Source of the DNA: Verrucomicrobiaceae bacterium
GTDB lineage: Bacteria; Verrucomicrobiota; Verrucomicrobiia; Verrucomicrobiales; Verrucomicrobiaceae
Direction: 5' to 3'
NCBI GenBank assembly: GCA_019694165.1
Contig: JAIBCL010000040.1
Location: 1-57,078 of the forward strand
DNA length: 57,078 nt
Part shown: one piece after another, positions 49,166-57,078 of the stretch
How positions within the stretch are numbered: position 1 is the first letter of the stretch
Layout of the letters: each line of letters starts with the position of its first letter
Position numbers and translations under genes: made by a program
The notes under the pieces: generated by a model
The model's database searches: none
Told to the model about the DNA's origin: nothing
Seen by the model: the letters and a program-made list of their open reading frames with translations, nothing else

Positions 49166-52000
49166 TTATCGCACCATCACCGCATCCATGTTGAGCAACG
49201 TATTGGCGACCAATGCCATCGCGTTGGCTTCGTCGGTGCCGGGTTCCTTCAAGGCGTTGTCGTGGAGTTTGATCAGCGTTTCGACCATCGCGCTGGAGGG
49301 CTTGGTGAGCGTGAGCAACTGGCAACCGTGTTCAATGTGGTCGCGCAAGGTGGTGCCGTGGGCGGTCATGCGTTTGGCGAAGGCTTGGGCGAGTTCGAAG
49401 AAGGCGGGGTCGTTCAATGACACAAGCGCTTGGAGGGGTGTGTTCGTGGGGATGCGGCGGGCGGTGCAGGCGTCGCGTGTGGGGGCGTCGAAGGTGAGGG
49501 CGGCGGGGTAGCCGCTGGTGCGTTTCGCATAGGTGTAGAGCGCGCGGCGGTAGCGGTCTTCGCCGGTGGAGGTGTTCCACTTCGCGCCGCTGTAGGCGGA
49601 GTTCCAGACGCCTTCGGGTTGCGGTGGATAGACGGGCGGACCGAACATCTTCGGCGCGAACAAGCCCGACACGACGAGCGCCTGATCGCGCACCATCTCG
49701 GCGGTGAGCCGGGTGCGCGGACCGCGGGCGTAGAGCGTGTTCTTCGGATCGCGTTCGATGAGCGCGAGGCTGGCCTTGCTCGATTGCGCGTAGGTGGCGG
49801 AGAGCGCGATCTCGCGGAGGAAGGTCTTCACGGACCACTTGTGGGTGGTGCGCAAACGCAGCGCGAGATGATCGAGCAACTCGGGATGCGTGGGACGCGC
49901 GCCGGTGGTGCCGAAGTCTTCGAGTGTCTCGACGATGCCGCGACCAAACATCTCGGCCCACAGACGATTCGCGAGCACGCGCGCGGTGAGCGTGTTGCGA
50001 TCGCTGACCAGCCAGCGCGCCATATCGAGTCGCGTGAGGTCGTGTTGCTTCTCTGGCGGACGCGACAACTCAGGGATGCCGGCTTCGACGAGTTCATCTG
50101 GCGCGAGGCGATTGCCGCGTGTGAAGACGCGAGTCGCGCGCTGGGCGTTCGTGCTGCGCTGCACCATCACGGGCACGTTGGTGCCTCCGATCTTGTTCAA
50201 GGCGGCGCGCACTTCGTTGAGTCGAGCGGTGGTGACCTTGCGTTGTTCGTTGGTCGCGAGCGCGGGCCAGCGTTCATCTTTGCTGATCGACCATTGGAAG
50301 TGACGCAGCGGCAAACCTTGGAAGCCGCTGTTGGACGCAGCCTTCTGCTCCATCACAAGTTCGAGCGTGTCGCCTGCGGCCGCCGGCAAAGGCTTGTCCA
50401 GCGTGATGACGCACCAGCGCGGACCGGCGAGCACGGGATAGCCACCGAAGCCGTTCGCATCATCGGTGAGCGTGGCTTGCGGATCGAAAGGGCCGGCGAG
50501 GAAGTCAGCGAAGACATCGCTTAACTTCACGGGCTCGGCTTTGCCATCGGCGTGCTTCACACTCAGCTTCAGATGCGAGAGCACCGAGCCGCGCTCGGGC
50601 CATTTCTTGGGATCATCGGAGTCGGGGAAGATGTCGAGCCGCAGTGCGGTGATGCCTTGGACGACGGGCATCGAGAGCGTGTAAACGACACCGATGGGCA
50701 GCGTGCCGGTGGCGTCGATGCGTGCGTCTTTGCCCGGCTTCAATTCGCCGCCCGTGGTGCTCATCGACTTCGGCGACCACGGCTGCCACTTCATCTTTGC
50801 AAGCGATGAGCCGTCGGCGTTCAACTTCTCGCGCAGCTTGGTTTGCTCCTGCGCGAGACGCGCCATCTCATCGCGCTTCGCGGCATCGTCGGGGAAGGGC
50901 AGGCGCGGGAAGTCGTCGTTGAGGTCGGTGTCCTCGGTGCTGTTGAAGAAGGCAGCGAAGCGGTAGAAGTCGCGATGCGGGAAGGGATCATACGGATGTG
51001 AGTGGCACATGACGCAGCCGAAGGTCGTGGCCTGCCACGCGGTCCACGTCGTGTTCACGCGGTCGATCACGGCGGCGGTGCGATACTCCTCATCGTCGGT
51101 GCCGCCTTCAGTGTTGTTCTGCGTGTTGCGATGGAACGCGGTGGCAAGCAGGTTGTCGCCGCTGGGGTTTGGCAGCAAGTCACCGGCGAGTTGTTTGATC
51201 GTGAATTGATCAAACGGCAGGTCCGCATTGAACGCGCGGATCACCCAGTCACGCCACGGCCAGATGTCCCGGTGAGGATCTTTTTCAAAGCCGAAGGTGT
51301 CCGAGTAACGCGCGAGATCGAGCCACATCGAAGCCCAGCGCTCGCCGGAGTGTGGGGACTTCAGAAGGCGATCGACGACTTCTTCATAGGGCTTATGGGA
51401 CGAAGGGGACTGATGGGTCTTATGCAGGAAGTCTTGAGCGTCTTCGAGTGTGGGCGGCAAACCGGTCAGGTCCAACGACACCCGCCGCAACCACTCCGCA
51501 GGCGCCGCCGCTTTCGATGGCGCGAGACCTTCCGCCTCCAGCTTCGCCAGCACCCAGCGATCCATCGGCAGACGCGGCCAGTCGGTTTGATTCACCTTTG
51601 GCAAAGGCAACTCCACCGGCGGCTCGAAGGCCCAGCTTTCCGTCCACACGGCGCCTTGCTCGATCCACTTCGTCAGCGTCGCGACTTCTTGCTCGGACAA
51701 ACGCGGTTCGTGATCCGGCTTTGGCATGACTTCATCGGGATCGGTCGAAGTCACGCGCTTGATCAACTCCGACGCCTGCGGCTTGCCCGGCACGATGGCC
51801 TTCTCGCCCGACTTGCCCGTGGCGATGGCTTTGTCGCGATACACAAACGAGATGTTCCCCGCCGCCTTCACGCCGCCATGGCAGGCGGTGCAGTGCTTCG
51901 AGAAGAGCGGGCGGATATCGCGATTGAACTCGATCTTCCCTGCGTCGGCAGCAAACGAGGAAGTCGCGAAGACGCAGAGCAAAAGCATAACGCGGATCAT
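49166..52000 (-). CDS. PSD1 and Planctomycete cytochrome C protein (PSCyt1-DUF1549-DUF1553)
   Basis: 944 residues from the ATG at 52000 (MIRVMLLLCVFATSSFA signal peptide). Order: PSCyt1 heme domain with CTACH at 37-41 and VMPKP (about 91-95); DUF1549 (about 145-345: MDRWVLAKLEAEGL, WLRRVSLDLTGLPPTLEDAQ) with a second CVMCH at 329-333; a central beta-rich domain; then DUF1553 (about 700-920: RWLVSDRNTLTARVLANRLW, GRGIVETLEDFGTTGARPTH, FDAPTRDACTARRIPTNTPL). Residues about 193-203 are an extra low-complexity insert (see repeat at 51386). The frame is open upstream to 52252 but without family features. It is the first gene of the minus-strand block. Function unknown. Confidence 0.92.
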   Translation of the reverse strand: MIRVMLLLCVFATSSFAADAGKIEFNRDIRPLFSKHCTACHGGVKAAGNISFVYRDKAIATGKSGEKAIVPGKPQASELIKRVTSTDPDEVMPKPDHEPRLSEQEVATLTKWIEQGAVWTESWAFEPPVELPLPKVNQTDWPRLPMDRWVLAKLEAEGLAPSKAAAPAEWLRRVSLDLTGLPPTLEDAQDFLHKTHQSPSSHKPYEEVVDRLLKSPHSGERWASMWLDLARYSDTFGFEKDPHRDIWPWRDWVIRAFNADLPFDQFTIKQLAGDLLPNPSGDNLLATAFHRNTQNNTEGGTDDEEYRTAAVIDRVNTTWTAWQATTFGCVMCHSHPYDPFPHRDFYRFAAFFNSTEDTDLNDDFPRLPFPDDAAKRDEMARLAQEQTKLREKLNADGSSLAKMKWQPWSPKSMSTTGGELKPGKDARIDATGTLPIGVVYTLSMPVVQGITALRLDIFPDSDDPKKWPERGSVLSHLKLSVKHADGKAEPVKLSDVFADFLAGPFDPQATLTDDANGFGGYPVLAGPRWCVITLDKPLPAAAGDTLELVMEQKAASNSGFQGLPLRHFQWSISKDERWPALATNEQRKVTTARLNEVRAALNKIGGTNVPVMVQRSTNAQRATRVFTRGNRLAPDELVEAGIPELSRPPEKQHDLTRLDMARWLVSDRNTLTARVLANRLWAEMFGRGIVETLEDFGTTGARPTHPELLDHLALRLRTTHKWSVKTFLREIALSATYAQSSKASLALIERDPKNTLYARGPRTRLTAEMVRDQALVVSGLFAPKMFGPPVYPPQPEGVWNSAYSGAKWNTSTGEDRYRRALYTYAKRTSGYPAALTFDAPTRDACTARRIPTNTPLQALVSLNDPAFFELAQAFAKRMTAHGTTLRDHIEHGCQLLTLTKPSSAMVETLIKLHDNALKEPGTDEANAMALVANTLLNMDAVMVR
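51386..51427. repeat. Low-complexity degenerate repeat inserted in frame in the PSD1 gene
   Basis: The stretch TAGGGCTTATGGGACGAAGG, then GGACTGATGGGTCTTATG, is built from degenerate units of the type (C/G)TTATGGG, GATGGG and TTATG. On the coding strand it reads as CCCATCAG/CCCATAAG units and encodes HKTHQSPSSHK between DUF1549 helices. Similar 'gtcccataagtcccat'-type runs are familiar in PVC genomes, which is knowledge-based. Exact limits are uncertain. Confidence 0.5.
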
Positions 52001-52172
52001 GGCGAAGGAACGCCACAGCCTGCGGCCTCTATTTGGACGATGCGGCTTTTCTTTGTGCAAAAGCTGGCCCGTGCGGCAACGGTCGAAGTTCCCGACCTCA
52101 GTGATCAGTCGAGAAAATACGAATTCAGTTGCCGAGGGATATTCGCCGACGCAGCGCCGGCTTGTGTCGTTG

Positions 52173-54092
52173 CTATTTCGCTGTCGCCGGCTTCGCGTCG
52201 AGCAGATCGCGCAGATTGTACTTCGTGTAGCGCGCTTCGCTTGCCACGGCATCCTTGTCGGCGTTCGCCACCCAGAAGTCGAGTGATTCAGGCTCGAAGA
52301 GCACGCTCTGGATGTTGCTTTTCATGCACACGGGCGGGCGCATGAGGTCGCGGGCGGCATCGGCGGTAAACGCGCCCATGCCAGCCTCGACGCGGCGGTG
52401 CAGCTCCTCGTAGCGTTCACCGGCGCTCATGAGGACGGTATCCTTGATCGGATTTGGGAGCTGAGGATGGCTCTCGCCGCTCCAGATGATTTCGAGCTTC
52501 TCTGGAGTGGCCTTTACGCCGCAGGCGAGGCCGGAGCCGGCATCGGAGATGACGTAGTAGTATTCACAGGTGCGCGGCGTCGTGCGCATGATGTCGAGTG
52601 CTTCATCAATGGTGGCGGCGCGCTCCATCACCTCGCGCACCAGTTGCGACATGGGTTTGCCGTCCCAGCGGCCTTCACCGCGCCCACCCATCTCGCCGAT
52701 GGCGATGTGACGCTCGTTCATCGCGGTGACGCTCCCGGTGAAACCGGCGTAACTCACGTTCACCCACGCGTGGCCGTAGCTGGGACGACTGACGATGACC
52801 ACTGCGTTCTGCTCGAGACCGACGCCGCGCAGGTAATCGAGCACACGGCCATGATACATCTTCCCGCCGACGGTTGCGGAACCGGAAAGCGCGAAGCCGG
52901 AACAGTGAAACAGCTCGGGGAAGAAATTGGCGAGGCGCACCTCCTCGTGATCCAGTCCGGCTGCGTCCGCGATGGCATCCATCTCGGCGAGGTGACGCGG
53001 ATCAACGAAGGGATTCGTGCGACGGACAGCCTCCTCGATCTCGCCGAAGAACCAGCGGCCTTTTCCAATGGAACTGCCCACGCCGACTCCGTAGAGGATG
53101 CGGTCCACCACGTCGCGGATTTCCTGCTTCAAAAGCGTGCCGTGCTGGCGGCCCATCGCCTCTGGCGTGCCGGACAAAAACAAGACGCGCGTGCCGTCGT
53201 GATTCTCCAGCCGGCCACCACCCGCCAGGGCGACCAGGGTGCGCTCACCGCGGGCGGGACCGAGTTTTGGAATCTTGCCGCCGATGTTGCCGAGGGCGGT
53301 CCGGGCAAAGCGGGTGAGGTGAGAGAGGGCCACGCGCTCTGTCTTGTCGTCCGGCTCCGGCTGCGGGCGCCACGTCGCATCGGTCACCTCTCGCCAGGAG
53401 CGCGGCAGTACGCCGATCACGACCTTGGTCTTGCCATCGTCGTATGACAGCCGCGACGGATAGCGGTCGCCATCGGCCACTCGTGCCACGAGCCTGCCAT
53501 TGATGCCCGCCTTCAGCGCGAGCTGACCGGGTTCGATGACGTAGTCCGTGCCGCTACCGTCCGTCACGGACGAAATCGCCACGGCAAGTGGCAGCAGCAG
53601 CAACTGCTGCGGCGAGACGAGTGACGAGCCGAGGTCGAGCTTCTCTTTCGAAACGCTGTCAGGCCGTGTGGAAAATCGTGGCGCGCCGGGATCGCCGATG
53701 ATGAGCAGGTTTTTCTTCGGCGCATGCACCCAGATTTGCTGGCCATTGCGGCAGATGGTTACCGGCGAGCCATCGATCTCGGTGGAGATGCGGATACGGC
53801 CAAGCGACTGCGCGGCGACGTGGAACGTGCGGCCTTCGAGGAACTTCACCGTGCCGGCGGCCGATTCGCATTTCACGTCGAAGACGGAGGGCTTCGGAAG
53901 ATGGTTCTCAGGAGCGGCAAGAAACGAGAAAACCTTTTGCACGTAGCCGAAGACATCCTGGGCCTCCTGCGAGAGGTCCGGAACGGGTGTCTGCGCCGCC
54001 ACCCGATGCGGAACGATGCCGAACAAAGTCAGTGCAACGACGACGAGCGAGGAGCCGAGGCTGATGCGAAGGCGGGGGAATGAAGACTTCAT
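52173..54092 (-). CDS. DUF2092/LolA-like domain fused to a C45-family acyltransferase-like peptidase
   Basis: 639 residues with a signal peptide (about 1-33). Residues about 38-260 resemble DUF2092 (VKFLEGRTFHVAAQSLGRIR, ICRNGQQIWVHAP), a LolA-like fold. Residues about 285-630 form a C45 domain of the acyl-CoA:6-APA acyltransferase type: FLSGTPEAMGRQHGTLLKQE, FPELFHCSGF with candidate nucleophile Cys397, and GFTGSVTAMNERHIAIGEMG. C45 enzymes are Ntn hydrolases that self-cleave before the nucleophile. The fusion of the two domains in one exported protein is unusual. It lies upstream of the PSD1 gene on the same strand, with a 172-bp gap, and downstream of the rpsF terminator. Confidence 0.75.
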   Translation of the reverse strand: MKSSFPRLRISLGSSLVVVALTLFGIVPHRVAAQTPVPDLSQEAQDVFGYVQKVFSFLAAPENHLPKPSVFDVKCESAAGTVKFLEGRTFHVAAQSLGRIRISTEIDGSPVTICRNGQQIWVHAPKKNLLIIGDPGAPRFSTRPDSVSKEKLDLGSSLVSPQQLLLLPLAVAISSVTDGSGTDYVIEPGQLALKAGINGRLVARVADGDRYPSRLSYDDGKTKVVIGVLPRSWREVTDATWRPQPEPDDKTERVALSHLTRFARTALGNIGGKIPKLGPARGERTLVALAGGGRLENHDGTRVLFLSGTPEAMGRQHGTLLKQEIRDVVDRILYGVGVGSSIGKGRWFFGEIEEAVRRTNPFVDPRHLAEMDAIADAAGLDHEEVRLANFFPELFHCSGFALSGSATVGGKMYHGRVLDYLRGVGLEQNAVVIVSRPSYGHAWVNVSYAGFTGSVTAMNERHIAIGEMGGRGEGRWDGKPMSQLVREVMERAATIDEALDIMRTTPRTCEYYYVISDAGSGLACGVKATPEKLEIIWSGESHPQLPNPIKDTVLMSAGERYEELHRRVEAGMGAFTADAARDLMRPPVCMKSNIQSVLFEPESLDFWVANADKDAVASEARYTKYNLRDLLDAKPATAK

Positions 54093-54250
54093 GGATGGGC
54101 GCAGAGGCTAGGCGCGATGAGGGGCGAGGCAATTCACTTTCCAGGGATCCGACGGCTGCGGAGGGCCGCGGTCAGGACAGGGACGGGACGATGGAGATCG
54201 AATTCGTCATGGGGATCAAGCCCCGATCTTCAAGTGCGATGGCCGGTGGC

Positions 54251-54296
54251 AGAAAAGCGCCCTCAAAAGCAAGAGGGCGGCATCGCCGCCGCCCTC
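54251..54296 (-). terminator. Transcription terminator of the prs-rplY-pth-rpsF operon, two alternative hairpins
   Basis: On the minus strand, downstream of rpsF, a perfect 9-bp stem GAGGGCGGC/GCCGCCCTC (54273-54281 with 54288-54296) is followed by TTGCTTTT. The 3' half of this stem can pair instead with GAGGGC further on (54259-54264 with 54273-54278), followed by GCTTTTCT. The two hairpins share bases, so they exclude each other. It lies 57 bp after the rpsF stop. Confidence 0.75.
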
Positions 54297-54352
54297 CTGT
54301 GAGTTCTCGGTGCGTGCGGGCTTCCGCCACACGCAGGATGCCAGTGAAGCCG

Positions 54353-54646
54353 TTACTTCGCCGCGGCTCGGAGGTAGAACTGCTGATAGACGTTGTCGTT
54401 CAGCTTGAGCTTCGCCTGAATGGCATCGAGGACGCTGCTCTCGGCTTCAAAGCGGATGTTCACAAAGGTGCCGGCCTCGACGTGGCGCGGACTGGAGGGA
54501 AACTGGCGTTTGCCGAGATTGTCGATCTGCTCGAGCTTCGCCCCGGCCTTTTCCATCTCCTTGCTCACGGTGCTCACGAGCGTGTCGATGCCTTCTTCCT
54601 TGCCCTTCGTGTCGAACACGATCATGGCTTCGTATTTGTGTTTCAT
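54353..54646 (-). CDS. rpsF: 30S ribosomal protein S6
   Basis: 97 residues from the ATG at 54646 (MKHKYEAMIVFDTK), the standard S6 start. The strand-helix-strand pattern of S6 is intact: YEAMIVFDTKGKEEGIDTLV, LGKRQFPSSPRHVEAGTFVN, then IQAKLKLNDNVYQQFYLR. It binds the central domain of 16S rRNA next to S18. Its ATG overlaps the pth stop codon (ATGA, 54643-54646), so it is translationally coupled to pth. The ssb/rpsR/rplI genes that often follow are absent; a terminator comes instead. Confidence 0.95.
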   Translation of the reverse strand: MKHKYEAMIVFDTKGKEEGIDTLVSTVSKEMEKAGAKLEQIDNLGKRQFPSSPRHVEAGTFVNIRFEAESSVLDAIQAKLKLNDNVYQQFYLRAAAK

Positions 54647-55293
54647 GGTGATCCTGGGTTCTGGGTGGTTCGGTTTTCTTCTTTGCGATTGAAAAGGTTC
54701 ATCGCCGCGGCGAGGCCGGACTTCAAGCTCTCGCACACGGCATCGGCCGCACGCTGGACCGCAGCATCGACGGCGGCACGCTCTTCGGCGCGGAACTTGC
54801 CGAGCACATGCCCCACCATACGGTCACCCGATGGTCGCGAGCCGCTTGCGTCCGCGATTCCAACCTTGAGACGGGGGAACTCCTCGGTGCCGAGACGGGA
54901 TATGAGCGACTTGATGCCATTGTGCCCGGCAGCGGAGCCGGAGAGCCGGAGGCGCAGCCGGCCGAGCGGCAGATCAACGTCATCAAACACGACGAGCGAC
55001 TGGTGCGCGGGCACTTTGTAAAAGTTTGCAACGGCGGCAACGGAATCTCCGCTGCCATTCATGAAGGTCAGCGGCTTCAGCAGCCAGCCGTCGGGGAACT
55101 TTGCCAGCAAGCAGTCCCACCGCTTCTCCTTGGTGAAGGCGAGGCCGAGGCGCCGGGCGAGTTCGTCGATGACCATAAAGCCGATGTTGTGCCGGGTGTC
55201 GCGGTAGATGTCGCCGGGATTGCCGAGGCCGATGATCAATCGAGGCAACTGGGGAGATGCCTTTGCGCCAGTCGTTCCATCGTTCTCGGTCAC
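54643..55293 (-). CDS. pth: Peptidyl-tRNA hydrolase
   Basis: 216 residues. It frees tRNA from peptidyl-tRNA lost from ribosomes. Conserved residues are seen: Asn25 in GLGNPG, catalytic His35 in TRHNIGFMVIDELA, the KPLTFMNGSG loop, FDDVDLPLGRLRLRLSGS, and GHNGIKSLISRLG. A short N-terminal extension (MTENDGTTGAKASPQLP) precedes the fold. It sits 27 bp after rplY and overlaps rpsF by four bases; the rplY-pth order is widespread in bacteria. Confidence 0.96.
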   Translation of the reverse strand: MTENDGTTGAKASPQLPRLIIGLGNPGDIYRDTRHNIGFMVIDELARRLGLAFTKEKRWDCLLAKFPDGWLLKPLTFMNGSGDSVAAVANFYKVPAHQSLVVFDDVDLPLGRLRLRLSGSAAGHNGIKSLISRLGTEEFPRLKVGIADASGSRPSGDRMVGHVLGKFRAEERAAVDAAVQRAADAVCESLKSGLAAAMNLFNRKEENRTTQNPGSP

Positions 55294-55320
55294 CGCGCCG
55301 TGCAGGGGTCGGCCTCGGGT

Positions 55321-56025
55321 TTACTTCTTCTTTGCGGCGGCAGGGGCGGCGGCGGCCGGAGCGGCGGCACCAGCGGCCGGAGCAGCGGCACCGGCGGCGG
55401 GTGCGGCACCTGCGGCCGGCGTGGCGGCCGCGGCAGCTGCTGCCGGTTCGGGCTCTGCCTCGACCTTTGGCTCGGCGACCATGGCGATGACCACATCACC
55501 ATCCATGCGGGTCTTCACGCCTTCCGGCAGCGGGATGTCGCGGACGTGGACGGAGTCGTTCAGGTTCAGGTGGGAGACATCCACCGGCAGCTTGTCGGGC
55601 AGATTCTTCGGCAGGCAGCGCACCTCCAGCGTGTGGTGGATGTACTCGAGCACGCCGCCTTGCTTGATGCCGGCGGGCGTGCCGACGAGATCGACGGGCA
55701 CCTCGGCGTGAATCTCTTCATCTGCAGAGATGGCGTGGAAGTCGATGTGGAGAATGCCGCCCTTGAGGTGGTCGTGCTGCATTTCCTGCACGAGTGCGAG
55801 CTGTTCCTTGGCCTCGCCTTCAATCCTCAGCGTGACAAGGATGTTGTCCGAGGCGCTGTGTTCGACGATGCGGTTGAAGGTCTTGCCATCGACCTGCAAG
55901 GTCGTGCTGGCGTGCGTGCGTCCGTAAACAATGGCGGGAATGGATCCCGCCCGGCGAAGGCGGCCCATCGCGCGCTTGCCGGAGGTTTCGCGTTTCGAGA
56001 CAGAGAGATCAAGTATGGTAGCCAT
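55321..56025 (-). CDS. rplY: 50S ribosomal protein L25/general stress protein Ctc
   Basis: 234 residues. The L25 domain (about 1-90: LSVSKRETSGKRAMGRLRRA, SIPAIVYGR) binds 5S rRNA; the TL5/Ctc C-terminal beta-domain follows (about 95-185: ILHIDFHAISADEEIHAEVP, GGVLEYIHHTLEVRCLPKNL). The last 45 or so residues are a low-complexity Ala/Pro/Gly tail ending in AAKKK. Such tails are frequent in L25/Ctc proteins of high-GC bacteria. It is 48 bp after prs and 27 bp before pth, so one transcript is likely. Confidence 0.95.
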   Translation of the reverse strand: MATILDLSVSKRETSGKRAMGRLRRAGSIPAIVYGRTHASTTLQVDGKTFNRIVEHSASDNILVTLRIEGEAKEQLALVQEMQHDHLKGGILHIDFHAISADEEIHAEVPVDLVGTPAGIKQGGVLEYIHHTLEVRCLPKNLPDKLPVDVSHLNLNDSVHVRDIPLPEGVKTRMDGDVVIAMVAEPKVEAEPEPAAAAAAATPAAGAAPAAGAAAPAAGAAAPAAAAPAAAKKK

Positions 56026-56073
56026 GGCCGTGGGATTCCCAGGTTTGGGAAAAAGGGCGGCCAGAATAGCTGA

Positions 56074-57012
56074 CTAGCCCCCGATGTCAAAGAGAGATGT
56101 AACCGACTCGTCGCCGTGGATGCGCTTGATGGCCTGGCTGAGCAATGGGGCGATGTCGAGCGTGGTCACCTTCGGCCCATGGGCCTGGGGAGTGCTGTTC
56201 GTGGCAAAGAGTTCGACGATGTGCGAACTGGCGATCCGCTCGCGCCCCTTGTCCCCAAGCACGCCGTGGGATACACCGGCATAGATGTTCTTCGCCCCGT
56301 GTTCCATCAGCAGCTTTGCCGCGGCGGTGAGCGTGCCGGCGGTCTCGGTGAGATCATCCACGAGCAGCACGTTCTTGCCCTTCACATCGCCGATCATGCT
56401 CATTGCCTCGACCTCTTCCGCACTGATGCGGTTCTTCGCGACGATGGCCATGGGCGCCTTCAGCGTCCTGGCATACGAGTGCGTCATCTTGATGCCGCCC
56501 ACATCGGGCGAGACCACCACGAGGTCCGCGATCTCGCGTTCTCGTATGGCTTTGATCAGGACGGGAGCCGCGTAAAGATGGTCCACCGGAATGTCAAAAA
56601 AGCCCTGAATCTGGCCGGCGTGGAGATCCATCGTCAGCACTCGCTGGACGCCGGCGGCCACGAGCAGGTTCGCGACGAGCTTCGCGGTGATGGGTACGCG
56701 CGGGCGGTCCTTCCGATCCTGCCGCGCGTAGCCGAAGAAGGGCAGCACGGCGGTGATGCGCTGCGCGCTGGCACGGCGGACGGCGTCCACCATGATGAGC
56801 AGCTCCATCAGGTTCTGATTCGTCGGCGGGCACGTCGGCTGCACGATGAAGACATCGCTGCCGCGGATATTCTCCTTGATCTGCACGAACGTCTCGCCGT
56901 CGGGAAACGTGTCCACCGTCACCGCACACGGCGCCACGCCGAGATTCTCGCAGATGGATTTTGCCAGCACCGGATGCGCCGTGCCGCTCAGAATCTTCGG
57001 TCCGTTTTTCAT
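56074..57012 (-). CDS. prs: Ribose-phosphate pyrophosphokinase (PRPP synthetase)
   Basis: 312 residues, a full-length class I enzyme that makes PRPP from ribose-5-phosphate and ATP for nucleotide, His and Trp synthesis. Landmarks are FPDGETFVQIKENIRGSDVF, LMELLIMVDAVRRASAQRIT, the ATP-binding FFGYARQDRKDRPR, TMDLHAGQIQGFFDIPVDHL, and the PRPP loop VLLVDDLTETAGTL. It heads the operon prs-rplY-pth-rpsF. The 66 bp left upstream in the window show no clear promoter. Confidence 0.96.
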   Translation of the reverse strand: MKNGPKILSGTAHPVLAKSICENLGVAPCAVTVDTFPDGETFVQIKENIRGSDVFIVQPTCPPTNQNLMELLIMVDAVRRASAQRITAVLPFFGYARQDRKDRPRVPITAKLVANLLVAAGVQRVLTMDLHAGQIQGFFDIPVDHLYAAPVLIKAIREREIADLVVVSPDVGGIKMTHSYARTLKAPMAIVAKNRISAEEVEAMSMIGDVKGKNVLLVDDLTETAGTLTAAAKLLMEHGAKNIYAGVSHGVLGDKGRERIASSHIVELFATNSTPQAHGPKVTTLDIAPLLSQAIKRIHGDESVTSLFDIGG

Positions 57013-57078
57013 GGGGCGGCGAGCCTTGGCGAGATTGCCGGTGAAATCAACCCGCAGAAAAAGAAGAAGCGCGGGTTC

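Overview
The window looks like a piece of a high-GC chromosome from a heterotrophic verrucomicrobium, or a close PVC relative. The evidence is the mix of gene families: DUF1501 proteins paired with Planctomycete-type cytochrome/DUF1549/DUF1553 proteins, a sulfatase, VCBS, PQQ and WD40 propellers, a Ser/Thr kinase fused to a formylglycine-generating-enzyme-like domain, and a gliding-type ABC cluster (ABC-aux/DUF4340). Species cannot be named from the sequence alone. No rRNA, tRNA or CRISPR array was recognised.

Layout. 1-6.4 kb: tail of a Gfo/Idh/MocA oxidoreductase, clpP, a NanM-like kelch mutarotase, a response regulator with an excisionase-type DNA-binding head, a small lipoprotein, a two-domain AhbA/AhbB (siroheme decarboxylase) protein, an orphan pseudopilin and a small conserved protein. 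6.6-9.9 kb: VCBS-repeat protein, L,D-transpeptidase and sulfatase on the plus strand. 9.9-10.65 kb: a decayed, internally deleted ISAs1-type insertion sequence. 10.7-19.2 kb: HTTM membrane protein, small membrane protein, a CusB/CusA-like metal efflux pair and an MFS transporter. 19.3-23.2 kb: LolA-like protein, then tatC, and a NUDIX-argH pair. 23.2-24.5 kb: a RAYT (REP-associated tyrosine transposase) gene flanked by three copies of a palindromic repeat of about 190 bp. 24.5-28.4 kb: giant membrane kinase. 28.9-33.9 kb: four-gene ABC/GldG/DUF4340 cluster. 34.1-40.9 kb: PQQ propeller, cytochrome-WD40 protein and DUF1549/DUF1553 protein. 41.0-54.1 kb: beta-lactamase-like hydrolase, then a five-gene minus-strand block (PSD1 cytochrome, DUF1501, DUF1549/1588-like, DUF1501, beta-propeller), and a C45 acyltransferase-like protein. 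54.3-57.0 kb: housekeeping operon prs-rplY-pth-rpsF ending in a clear terminator.

How the parts fit. Most accessory genes encode exported proteins (signal peptides, lipoboxes, twin-arginine leaders), consistent with polysaccharide or sulfated-glycan breakdown at the cell envelope. The DUF1501 proteins and the beta-lactamase-like protein carry twin-arginine-like leaders, and tatC lies in the same window.

The most interesting signal is repeat biology. (1) A RAYT gene sits among GTAG-hairpin repeats, and a short double-hairpin element with the same GTAG foot lies in frame inside the kinase catalytic domain. (2) A 153-bp MITE has 17-bp perfect terminal inverted repeats and a 9-bp target duplication. 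Its ends match the decayed ISAs1 element 28 kb away at 16 of 17 bases. (3) Further palindromes lie at 35.4 and 40.9 kb, and a low-complexity in-frame insert lies in the PSD1 gene at 51.4 kb.
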